Origin: Beaufortia kweichowensis
Taxonomy: Eukaryota > Chordata > Actinopteri > Cypriniformes > Gastromyzontidae
Reading direction: 5' to 3'
NCBI GenBank assembly: GCA_019155185.1
Contig: CM032795.1
Location: 12,441,795 to 12,505,794, forward strand
DNA: 64,000 nucleotides
The notes below the pieces were generated by a model that did not search any database, was not told the origin of the DNA, and saw only the letters and a list, made by a program, of their open reading frames with translations. Position numbers and translations under genes: made by a program. Shown piece after piece: positions 38,476-49,500 of the stretch (positions within the stretch are counted from its first letter, which is position 1; each line of letters opens with the position of its first letter).

Positions 38476-40350
38476 TCAAAGTGGCCCATTATCCATATTC
38501 ACCCTATGCTTCTTTCTTCCGTGTCCTTGAATGTGTAATGAGGTCCCAAAGATATAATCCCAGTGTCTGAAGTAAGGGGCAAAGTTCCCTGTAAACTGCT
38601 GATGGTGAGCCAAGTGGTGCGGAGCCCCAGCAAAGAACGGCAGCAGCCGATACAGCGCCCAGGGAAAATCATATGAACAGTGATCCTCTACAGCCATCCA
38701 GGTGTTAATCACATGGAAAAGAATTTCACTTAAAGGGTGGCAGCCCACCAGTATGGCACTGATAAAGGCGAGGGCTTGAAGAAACAGCAGTTCTGATATA
38801 CTTGAGTCCTGAGCAGCCAGTGCAAATGTGTCTCTGTTCAGGTGGTGAATATGATGGACGTTTCGATACAGCCAAGGAATTCTGGTGGGGTAAAAAGCAT
38901 TCAAATCAGTTTGGCAATAGTGATGTTTACTGTATTATACAATATCAATGTCATAAACTTGAAATAATTCTGGGTTGTTTTCAAGCCAAAACTGGGCAAA
39001 ATATGGACAGAACACACAATTGGGTTAAAGATTAGTCTATGCTGGGTTGTTGTTACCCAACGATGGGTTGAAACAACCCAACATTTGGGTTAAAACAACC
39101 CAGAATAAGCTATTTTATAACCCAACTGTGTGTTCTGTCCATTTTTAACCCAGCATTTTCTTAGAATAATGCATATAGTATTATAATAACATTTTGAGTA
39201 GTTGCTAATGGATGCGGATTTTAAAATCCATTTTCAAGTTGCATAGTGACCAGCTGGTTAATTCCTTTTATTTGCATTTTATTTGTACATTTTAGACAAT
39301 AAATCCACATGCTCTTTTACACAGAGCTGTTGTGGTCATGAAGTCATCCAATTTATGAACTGACTCATAATAATACCTAAAGCTCAGTTTAAAAAAAAAA
39401 AATGAGGTTATTTTGTAAAATGTAAAATAAACAATTTTCATGTTATTAACGTTTTAGGTATACACTCTTGAAAATAAAGGTGCTTCATGATGCCATAGAA
39501 GAACTATTTTTGACTAATAGGTTCCACAAACAACCTTTAACATCCACAGAAACTCTGTTTCGCAAAATGTTCTTTGTGGTGGACTATAAAAAGATAATAA
39601 AGAAATTGTTCTTTAAAGAACTTTTGATTGTTCTTTGGAAAACCAAAACTGGTTCTTATGGCATTGCCGTAGAAAATTTGTTTTTATGAAAATTATACTT
39701 TGCAGATTATTTAACCATTTTTTATTCTTGCAGATTCTAGGTTTATATATGTGTTAATACTAAGTAAACCTATATGCTTAGTATAAATGTAGCTACTAAG
39801 CAGTTTCAGAGCATGTCACCCAATGCTTCTCCTTATTAACCCCATTTAATGGCCATCTTGGAGAAAAAATTATTTACACAATATAAGTTCCACATAGCGA
39901 CTTGAAAGCGTGTGATGCTTACTTGTGGAGGGTGTAATGAAACATGAAGAATAAGGTATCAAACATGAATAAGCAGGAAACACATTCCCTCAAGGCACGG
40001 AAAGAGGACGGTGCTCTTTCTGGGAAATGACTGTTCCGTACAAACAAAATGATCGTAGTCAACGGGAACACGCCAACCGCGTATTTCCATAAAATTCGTG
40101 CAGCACATTGAAACCACTGACGGAGATCAACGACTTCACGGCGGATCCGGTACTGCTGAATCCAGCGCACGTGTGGGCTCAGGAGATCCAGGATCATGAA
40201 AGGTGCGGAGAAGATGAGATGAGCGCAGAAAGCCGCGCACACGCTCCACAGGGGTGACAGGAGGATAACATGAAGCTTCTTATACAACACTTCCCATATC
40301 CACTGCAGCAATGTGTCGTTCCCGAAAATCGGTAAGACAAAAATAATCAT
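38476..40350 (-). CDS. ch25hl: cholesterol 25-hydroxylase-like protein, 2 coding exons
   Basis: Membrane di-iron sterol hydroxylase of the fatty-acid hydroxylase superfamily, expected in the endoplasmic reticulum, where CH25H makes 25-hydroxycholesterol. Exon 1 is 39923-40350 and exon 2 is 38476-38881 (stop TAA at 38476-38478). The junction is phase 2, giving 277 residues against about 272 in human CH25H. The three histidine boxes are intact: HYTLH (138-142), HHIHH (152-156) and HHLAHH (231-236). Conserved stretches include VEDHCSYDFPW and NFAPYFRHWDYIFGT. Several hydrophobic segments precede the boxes, and an N-glycosylation sequon NDT lies near the N-terminus. The intron falls directly after histidine box 1, whereas human CH25H is intronless, so this belongs to one of the fish ch25h-like paralogues. 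I cannot say which number. Confidence 0.92.
38962..39172. repeat. palindromic MITE (family B), longer copy
   Basis: Outer arms such as GGACAGAACACACAATTGGG and the complementary block ending TGTGTTCTGTCC enclose repeated TGGGTT/AACCCA units, giving a long foldback. It lies within the ch25hl intron. Confidence 0.75.
39461..39690. repeat. MITE family C (AAATAAAGGTGCTTC), longer copy
   Basis: It begins CACTCTTGAAAATAAAGGTG and carries multiple AAAGAAC/GTTCTTT boxes typical of this family. Its right edge is uncertain, around the GGTTCTTATGGCATTG block. Confidence 0.6.
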
Positions 40351-40454
40351 CCTTATGAACTGGCGATGATTTTACATGTCCGCAACAGGTTCTGAGCCGC
40401 AAGTTGCACAGACGCAAAAGTGTGTGAACTTTCCTTCTCTGTCCGGGTATGGAG

Positions 40455-40490
40455 AGCGCTTTTATAGTGTACTGCTTCACTTTCTATGGA
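40455..40490 (-). promoter_or_regulatory. ch25hl: ch25hl core promoter: TATA box and IRF/ISRE-like motif
   Basis: On the minus strand the order is AGAAAGTGAAG (40475-40485), a short spacer, then CTATAAAAG (40460-40468). The TATA match is excellent and predicts a start near 40435, giving a leader of about 85 nt before the ATG at 40350. GAAAGTGAAG fits the interferon-response consensus GAAANNGAAA at nine of ten positions. CH25H is an interferon-stimulated gene in mammals, so such a motif is plausible here; responsiveness is inferred. Confidence 0.5.
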
Positions 40491-42206
40491 GCTGTGACAG
40501 CATTACTCAAAGAAATAACTCTCAAGCCATTCTTCTCTCCTCCCACTCTAGACTACCTCCATAACTTTCCAAGATGGGAACAAAACCATAATTCCATTCT
40601 AAATTCTGTTCCATCTTTTATCAATAACTTTAAAACATTCATTTTTTATAAATATAAAGGTTATATAAATGTTTTTAAAGATTTAAAAGTGTAGTTTCCA
40701 CTTACTGTAGCAGGGAGACACATGTATACCTGGAGTTTCAAAGAGAAGCATCAGCCAAATTCATGAACCCTTACAGAAAAACCACATGAATTACATGTGG
40801 CGACATGTTGTCCCCATGTGAAAAGACATCATCACATGTTTTACATGTAATCCCATGGGCTTTACATGCTGCTTTTCTGTAAATGCAAAGCAATATACAA
40901 TATATATATATTGTGAAGATACATTTACTAATGCAATCACATCCATCTGCCCAGGTCTATGTGTGACAGACATAATTTCACCATCTGTAAGTAAATGATT
41001 TCATGAAAACTATGATATATTCATATTAGATCAATGGATCTTTGCAATTAAAAATAAATTTCTACACCACACAAGAACATCCTTCCAAACGTTTTGGAAA
41101 CACTAAGCACCAACTGTACAGTATCAGAGTCTTCCTCTCTTGAGCATTCAGACAAAATGGCAAATTGCAGTGTAAAAATTGCTTTCTTTACTACTGTATG
41201 TACAAGGGTTTTTAACACCTAGATGATATCTCTATTAACAAGCTTTCAGACAACCATATGCTTTTTATAAAGCTTCAAACCTTTTCACAAATGGTTTGTA
41301 CAACATTGAAAAGTCTATAGTGGACGTTTTTACAATTCATCTATCAGAAGATCTTCTAGTTGCTTTAGTGAAGTTGGATCCTCTAACTCTGCTGTTCACT
41401 GTTTTTTTCCCACAACTGCCCACATGGATTACCATAGATGATATTCAAGTCATAATGCAATGCCTGCCAGTCAGGCTTGTTAAAGTATTTTTACCCATTT
41501 CCTCCAGACACGGTGTTTAGACATGACTCGATGTTGAATGATGCACTGTGGTTTTAGGAAAATTTACGTTTTTGGATTGTGAAGTATATCTACTGGCTCT
41601 AAGTAGCTATATGTTTCATTGCACATGTTAAATAATTTTTTATGGACTCACAAAGCTTTACTTAATGTAATATTTATTGAATTGCTTAAATTATGTTTAT
41701 TTAGTTAAAAGTTATTCCCACTTCACACCATAGCTATAGTCTGAGAGAAATAAGGCAGCTGTCTAGAGGCCACACATAGTGAAAGAGCTTCAGTGAAACA
41801 ATCAATAATCATCAGACTTTTCAATATTACAAACCACAAACCAACCACAATAATTGTCATAATCAATTTCTCATTAGGAAAAAAGACAAGACATGAAACT
41901 AAAAGTGATAAACATACCACAACAATATTTGTATTTGCATAATTTATTCATGAATACAGTGTCCAAATATAGTAATCAATTTGATGCATTTTGAAATATT
42001 AAGTTCAACAAAAAATAATAATAATTGCACTAGTGCATACAATTTGATTGTCTTTTTTAGCTTGAAAACCATTAAAAGTCAGGTAGGTCAACAACATATG
42101 TCATATGTTTTCTTCCTTTACATTCAACTTGACATCACAACTAATCCAACAATTTTGTTTTACATGGATTAATCATAATGTTCTTACAATCTTATTAAGA
42201 TTAGAA
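40491..42206. other. intergenic region between ch25hl and the THAP gene
   Basis: No gene is seen. It contains one clear TIR element at 40771-40882 and otherwise AT-rich sequence with only short open frames. Confidence 0.75.
40771..40882. repeat. 112-bp TIR MITE (TTACAGAAAA ends)
   Basis: It starts TTACAGAAAAACCACATG and ends GCTTTTCTGTAA, with internal repeats of ACATGTGG/CCACATGT type such as ACATGTTTTACATGTAA. Terminal inverted repeats are about 10 bp. The nested ACATG palindromes suggest a foldback element. Confidence 0.7.
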
Positions 42207-43895
42207 TTATAATATAATTTTATAAATCTTAATATCTGTCTCTTCCTCCTCTTCTTTTAACTCAAGACAAGGTCTTTTGCATGGTGTAAAAGAAGGGGCA
42301 TTAATGGGAGTTGAAGACAATGGTTCTAATGGCAAACTGGGAGTGGTTTCAGTACCTACATCATAAGAAGAAACCTTAGCCTGGGTACCTGCAATTTAAG
42401 GTGAATATAAGTATAATGATAATGTAGTCATTATAATAACTAGCATTTAACTTTTAACAGTTAAGTTTACTGGATTTTCTATGATCTTACATTCAATTTT
42501 CCAGTAATAAAAAACTATAATTAATGCCTTTATAACTTAATGAACAACGTTGCTGCGTGTGAAATACCTTTGCTCCGTACGTGCCTGTCCTTTAGTGTAC
42601 CCCGAGACAGTTGTGTGCCAACGGATCGCGTCTTTGGAGACGCTGCAGGCAGTGTTTCTATACTGTCCGTTTGACATTCAACATCATGACTTTGGGATGA
42701 GGTGGATAATTGCTCTGAACTGCAGCCATGCTGAGACGTACTCTAAAAGAAACGCCCAAAACAAGTAGTTACACATCAATTGTATGTACAACCAAATAAT
42801 GGTGTTACTTCTGACATACAAACAACCATATACATCACACATTGTATGTTGGACAGGAACAAGCCATATATGCAACTGTAAGCGGCCATCCATTGTTATT
42901 TTTTTCTTTTTGTGTTTTCTTGACCTCGATTTCTCTTATGATCTCGAGATAACAAGTTTTCTTGTGATCCTGACATAACCAAAATCTCATGACAGAATTT
43001 TCTCTCAGTAATATTTAGTGTATTTCAATCTAAAAGACTAGCAAATCATGGAATACAGGAAAATATATATATATAATATTTTTTCATAAATGTGCATGGT
43101 TTGCAGTATAGCTGACAACCACATGAACACTGTACAGTTGTAAATAGGATTTGTGACTGTTTGTTGACTGCAAGTCATCCCATTTAAAAGCAGAAACGTG
43201 TATATTAATGTGTTTGTCACTTTAGAGATGGTGCCTAAATTCACGACTATCGAATTGTCTATTACTGGCGACCTTTATGCTTTTGCTGTCTCGAAACACG
43301 AGTTCACATAAGTTGTAATCACATCATAAGAATACAACTTTCATCATGAGAAAACCAAAACCGCTTACGACTTCCGTACAATGGGCACGTGTTTTTGCCT
43401 TTCTTTAGCGCCCAGCGGAGCGACGGGACAAACACAATATAACCCATTATAAACAAAACACTTGTTGCATATTGGAGACATAATTATTACTGATTATAAT
43501 GACTTATACTGTGTTTTTACGCAACGCGGGGGCATGCGATACCATGTAAACATAAAACCAGGTCTGTATTCGTGATCGTAGAAACTGCTCAACTTCTTAA
43601 AATATGAAAACATACCTACAGGTTGCGTGTGAGAATTGCCAGACTGTACTTGCAAAGTTGGAATTGCCCCACTTTTTAGAAACAGCCTTTGTGCACAGCC
43701 GGCTTTGTACTCTCCCAGGTTAAGGAAACAGTCATCCGTAAAATGCGCAGAACACAGGCGAATATTTGGGTTGTATTGTTCTGGATCAGTAGTGTAAATG
43801 AAGCTTAACCACTGTTTTCTAGTTGCGTCCTCTTTTGGAAGGCCAAACAAAGTAGTTTTGCTTTCGCAACGAAAAACACAGCGTCTCCAAGACAT
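42207..43895 (-). CDS. THAP-domain protein, 3 exons, 210 residues
   Basis: Exons: 43620-43895 (ATG at 43893-43895), 42568-42742 and 42207-42388 (TAA at 42207-42209). Phases 0 and 1 join cleanly. Residues 1-85 form a THAP zinc finger, a DNA-binding module related to P-element transposase. It has the C..C pair in RRCVFRCES, then W in KQWLSF, the C-x2-H of RLCSAHF, and AIPT, equivalent to the AVPT box. Exon 2 contains VECQTDS and RSVGTQLSRGTL. Exon 3 continues GTQAKVSSYDVGTE and ends with an acidic run LKEEEEETDIK. These linker motifs recur in a large family of uncharacterised fish THAP proteins, many of which continue into a longer transposase-like C-terminus missing here. It may be a short family member or a truncated one. 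DNA target and role are unknown. An alternative donor 4 bases downstream would break the frame and is not used. Confidence 0.8.
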
Positions 43896-46528
43896 GGCGA
43901 CAATAACACAACAGCAGCAGCGAGAAGAAGTTACGCCTTCTTTCGTTGCGTACACATTTGGGCGGTGTTATGAAACAGTAGATTTGTGGAGGGGCGTGTT
44001 TAGAGGAGGAGTTTCAGGAAGGCGTGCCTGAGCCAAAGAAGATATTTTCGGGTTTGAGACTTTGAGCTTTAGTAACTCTGCAAATCTCACACATGCGCAA
44101 CCAGCTACATAACACACTAAAGAAAAAGGAAAACAAGAAATATCATATGACCCCTTTAACCATCTTTGTTTTACTGAAATGGTTTTTGTGTCCTAAAGCT
44201 GCACTCCGTGTATCTGAGGAAACAAGAGTTTCATAAAAATGACACTACCTAAACAGTGCAGCAGCTGGTGCAGTTATGTCTTCAAATCTATCCAGATGTT
44301 AACCAGATGGGAATTGAAAATCATTAAAAATGTGTTAGCCCACCAAATCACCAATGGAAAATGCAATAAAAGCAGAAAGTTAAAGAGGAATGCTTTAACC
44401 TTCTAATTTGAAGTTTGCTTTCACCTAGATTTACATGCATCACAACATCTATACAAAAAAACACAGGTCTGCTTTATTTAGGCATTAAGCTAAAAACAAG
44501 ACAGCCAAATAAAGACAGCTGCAGTCTACACAGATGTAATATTATGTCTTGATCGTTTGATTTTCAAGTATTAAAACAAAGCAATACAGTATGAACAACA
44601 GGCTTAACTATTTACGACTGACTAGCAAATCATTACAGGAAAATATTACAATTCAAATTATGATTTATATTTCATTTCATTTTTTCATAAATTTGCATGG
44701 TTTGATGTTACATTCCAAAACTTTAGCCATTTTAAAATAATTCCCAAATTAATGCTGCACTATAAGATTTAGAAGAATTTTATTTATAAGCACCTTTGAT
44801 TGTAGCTCAAGTGTTTTACCATCAAGTGCAAATATAATAAACACAGTGACCACACTTCACAAAATGAGAATTAGACAGACTGGTTACATACACTAACATA
44901 ATCATTAACATTAACAAACACCTAAATGCATTGTCAATTCTTAAAGAAATCTGAAAGCAATGAGATGCGATTCAAAAACTCACATGAACAGTCAAGGACT
45001 TATGGGAAACAGTTACCACTTTGAGCTTCAAAATTAACAGTATTACACAATCTGCTGCTGTGTGAAACGAGTCAGTTTACGAACACTGCCAACAAAAATC
45101 TGCCTACACACATCTGGGTCTACATGAAAAACAACCCCAGATATTTGAACAGTTTCATAATTTGTACAAATATGTAGTATGCCATTTATTTGAACATTTA
45201 TGAATCAGTGCAAACTTTTATCACAGCTACAACTCTGCAGCCTTCAAGCAACCTTCCTGTTCAGATTTGTACGCCTGTAGACATGTATGTACCTGACTGA
45301 TTTTAAAGCATTTCTGTTCTAGAGTCAAAACACTGCCATTCCTGACTGCAAATGTTGACACAAGCTTTTAATACACATGACTATAATTCAAAAGTACAAG
45401 AATGATGATGACAGAAATGTGTTTTTCAGGAAGTCACAATCTAAACATACTCTATTAAAAAAAATCTAATGGGCATGACACCTCGTATTTACTGATATAA
45501 TAGCTTTGAGGAACTGAATCTGGTTCCCAGACAGCTATTTTATTTCATGACTTATTAACAAACAAATATACGTAGAATACAAATAATAAAGATTTCAGTA
45601 GTAAGAAACATCCCTCAGATGTTTTGTACAAATACAGGTTAACAGGTGAGCAGATAGACACAAACAAACATTTCTGATGAACATTAGAAAACTGTCCTGC
45701 TCTATTGCAACCAAAGGCACAAAATTACTGCGGGTTCAAAGGGGCAGTTTTACAATTAGCATACTGTTAGGTAACATAGTACAGTTTGCATGTAACAAAA
45801 GCTGTACCGTGCTACATTAAAGGTCATCCAATAATCATGTATTTTTACTGATGTTCAGATTTCTCATCTGACATTTTTGGAAAAAATGGCTTTATCACAC
45901 AAAAAATTCAATTCATAAACTACAATTTTTTTGTAGTAGACATTTGTTTGTTTAGTGTTGAAAAGCATATCGAGACCAAATGACATTTTAGACCCAGTAA
46001 ATATAAATAAGTCCCTGAGGTGTAAGATCATAATAAAGATCAAAGTAAAATGCAAAAATCATCTGATTTAAGATATCACACTTACTGTATAATCCAAGAA
46101 TTCAATTTCTAGCCACCTCACACCTTTCAATTTGTTTCCACAAAAAAAAATGCTGGGCTAGATTTAACCCATATTTGGGTCAAAAAGGGACAAACCCAAC
46201 TATAAATTAAATTAAATTAAATTAACCTACAAAATGTCAATTTTTGACCGAAACATGAGTTGAAACAACTCATCATAAACGGGTTTAATTTATACCCAAC
46301 GGCTGGGTTTGTCTGATTTTGATCCAACCGTGTATTGAAAATAACAGAGCCAATTCTCCATTTAACCAACACTAGGTGTTAAGCAAGACACCAGGTTCTA
46401 CCTAACACCTGTTAAGGTGTAATATTTTTACCCAAGATATATCCCATGTCAGCTGTACCAGAGCAGTCCACTGACTGGCTAGTTTGTTTTGCCTTAATCT
46501 CTGTGCTACAAACTAGGTTTCAGAATCA
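43896..46528. other. intergenic region upstream of the THAP gene / downstream of erlin2
   Basis: The first 150 bases upstream of the THAP ATG are the likely promoter, without a recognised box. Further right the sequence is AT-rich and should include the erlin2 3' untranslated region next to 46528. A family B palindromic repeat lies at 46138-46345. No other gene is seen. Confidence 0.7.
46138..46345. repeat. palindromic MITE (family B), third copy
   Basis: The blocks GCTGGGCTAGATTTAACCCA, TTTGGGTC and GGCTGGGTTTGTCTG, with interleaved AACCCA, resemble the copies at 12.4 and 39.0 kb. An ATTAA pentamer repeat sits in the middle. Confidence 0.6.
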
Positions 46529-49500
46529 TCATTCAAAGTCCATTAGGCCTTCTGAAAGAGCATCTATGGCTTTGGAGGCAGGCGAGGAAGAGCTTCCTGG
46601 TCCTGAGTCCATAAACATGTGAGGGATGTCACTTCCAAAGTAAATCTTACTGTTAGCTGCTATTGCCTTAAATTTCATCAGTTGGAGAAATTCAGGGGTC
46701 AGCTTCAGCTGTGAAGAGATGGAAAGCAAAAAATATATTTTATAGAACATTAAAAACAGAGTATAATTTTAGAAATGTAGATATTTTACCTTATTGGCCT
46801 CAGCTGTTCTCTCTGCAGTGTAAAACTCTGCATCTGCCCTTGCTTTCTGTCTAGCAAGGTAAGCACCGTCTATAACATTAAATGATAGATGGAGAGAGAA
46901 AAAGACAAATGAAAGAGGAAAAGAAAGATCCATGAATAGCACCATGCTTCATAGGGTTTTCCCAGAAACTCTCATTCAGGTGATGGACTATTGCTTTTGT
47001 AAATACATGCACACATTGAATTCTTTTAAACCATCTCATTTCACACTCATCACAGAATACATTCAGACACCTCAACACCAGAATAATCGAATACAAAGTA
47101 CTGACGCTAATCTCATTCAGCAACGTGTCCTCCTCTACATTTCTCAACTAGAAAACCATAATTTTGTCTTGTGTACATTAATCAGAACCACACACATAGA
47201 CACATTCCTGTTAAATATGCACTTTAGTAAATATCTTTGTTGCTTTCCACTCAAATGTTATGATTTTTACAACCAGAAATCAAAACCTAGCAAAGATTAC
47301 CAATTGTGTTCAACTACCAAGCCAACATCAGACACACTGCCAGTTGGACAGATTAGAACGGTGGACATTCAAGTATACACAAATAAGTTATGAGAGGCTG
47401 TGCTTTATCGTAAATATGTCTCAAAGTATGTATCAATACCAGTATCATAAAGTAAAATCACTAAAAGCCTTCCTTCTGCTGAAAAACAGTCCCTGACCGA
47501 GAGATGTTTACGCCATATCTGTGCTTTATTGTGAATAAAATACAGCTATTGACCAATCAGAATCAAGGACCGAACTAACCTTTTATAAGACTACACAATA
47601 TACACCAGAATTTTAACATGTTCACTTTCTTCAAGCATTTACTCAATAATCATCATTCATTAATTGTTTAAGTTGCATTCATTAATTGTTTAAGTGTTTT
47701 TAACATGAGAGTCATAGTTGGCAATGTGCCTTGGTGGAAATGTCCAAGATTCATTGAAGGGACTTTAGCTGGGGACATTTTTTTAAATCTTTAAACCAGA
47801 AAATTCAGATTTATTAATGATATGTATAAAATTTGCATAGCGATTAGAGGATTTAATGTGAATCGAAGATGGAAATCCTCTATGTTTTGAACTGGAACTC
47901 CATCCGCCCTTGAAATTCACTCCCTAGACTCAGTTCCCAGATTCCCCCGTTTAATTCATGATGGAGAAAATAATATATAACAACACACATACATGTATGC
48001 ATACAGCATACTAAAGTACACAATTTGTTATAATGAACAACGACATCAAAAACTGTTCCCAAGTATGTTAGAACAAATTAAGAACAGATGTTTTTTAAGA
48101 GTGAAACTGTTACTCAACTGCTCGGTTTTTAGCTTCAGTCCAAAATCATCTGAAGACTATGCATCTGTAATGGCCTGTTTTCTTTATACAATCATATGCA
48201 GTGCCTGCTCTTAGGAACGCTTTATAGTCCCAAAGTTGTATAATGAAATAAAATCTTTTAACCATACCAACATAACAAGGACTTCTAACTGCACTCTAAC
48301 TGGGCTTCGATTTCATAGGTTTTCTGGAAATTGCATAAGAGCCTTCTGTGTGAAATGCAAGATCCAAGCATAGCAGACTAGTAGCACTGCAGCTGAATCA
48401 ATGCTGCAACATGTCCGTGTGAACCAAGGCTTAGCCGATGCCAAGAAGGGCGCCAGAGTTAAGCATAGTATTAGATCGGCTATTTGGCCAAGAAGGTTTG
48501 CAGCAAATCTGTAGCAGAAAGACAACTCTGTAACACAGAAACAACAGAGCTACTCACCATCCCTGAAAAGTGAAACTAATTGTTGAACGGAATGCAATTG
48601 TTTACAAAAGTAAAACGATGGTTACATTACAGACCACATCATGTCACTTTTATCTTTACGAGATCTTTACTTTTATCTTTGTGTGCCAATGCATGTACAG
48701 ATTACTGGAAACATTTGCCAATCTGACTACACAAAATCCCGTAACATTAAAACAGTGACCAGAACACAAAAAAACGCCTTCTGCCCACAGAAATCAAGCT
48801 GACTCTTTCAGCCACAACACCATATTTAAATATCTCTTGGTATTCCAAACACAACCAAAGCCAAACCTCTCTAACCTTAAGACCTTTCAGAGATTTCTCA
48901 AGAGACACCAGCTTCCTATTCTATTTCTGCACATATTCTCATAATACACTGGCAACTGAAGTCAACGATTCAGTCAGCTGCCTTGCGTCTTTTTTCAGAA
49001 CTATTTTATGTAATAAAGAAATTAAAATGTAATAAATATCCTGCCAAAGAAACAGACACCAAGCCAGAAAATGTGTGAAACTAATTGTTTAAAGAATGTT
49101 TAGAAGTGACAAACTACCTCGATATTGTAGTGACAGTTTATATGAGTTGCAATTTTTTGCAACTGTCTTTGATCCGTTTCCCAAGCACATGTGCATTGGT
49201 TGCTTTCATACCACCTTATACAGATACACATTTATGTGTAGTCACATAACACAATTATTCTGAGCACATGTTATTATCTGTGTAGGTCATTATTTGGCAT
49301 TTGATGAAGTATCAGTATGCAAGCAGATATCGAGTCAGTTGGGCCTGACTGCTCCTGTAAATATGCATTTCAGTGAGAAGAGCTCTGCAAGCTGATTTAG
49401 AAATAATGACAATCATTATACAATGAACAAAGTGAGTGAAGTTTGCAATTTGCCACATTATTGGAAAACCAGGCCTGTATAACAGAAGATCAATACTGCT

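Larger units (their letters stand above)
38882..39922 (-). other. ch25hl: ch25hl intron carrying two MITEs
   Basis: The intron begins GTAAGC at 39922 and ends AG at 38882-38883 on the minus strand. It holds a family B palindromic element and a family C element, which together account for over 40% of it. Confidence 0.8.

Noticed and set aside
46932..47393. 153-codon plus-strand frame in the erlin2 3.2-kb intron
   Set aside because: Composition is that of AT-rich intron, with no domain or motif.
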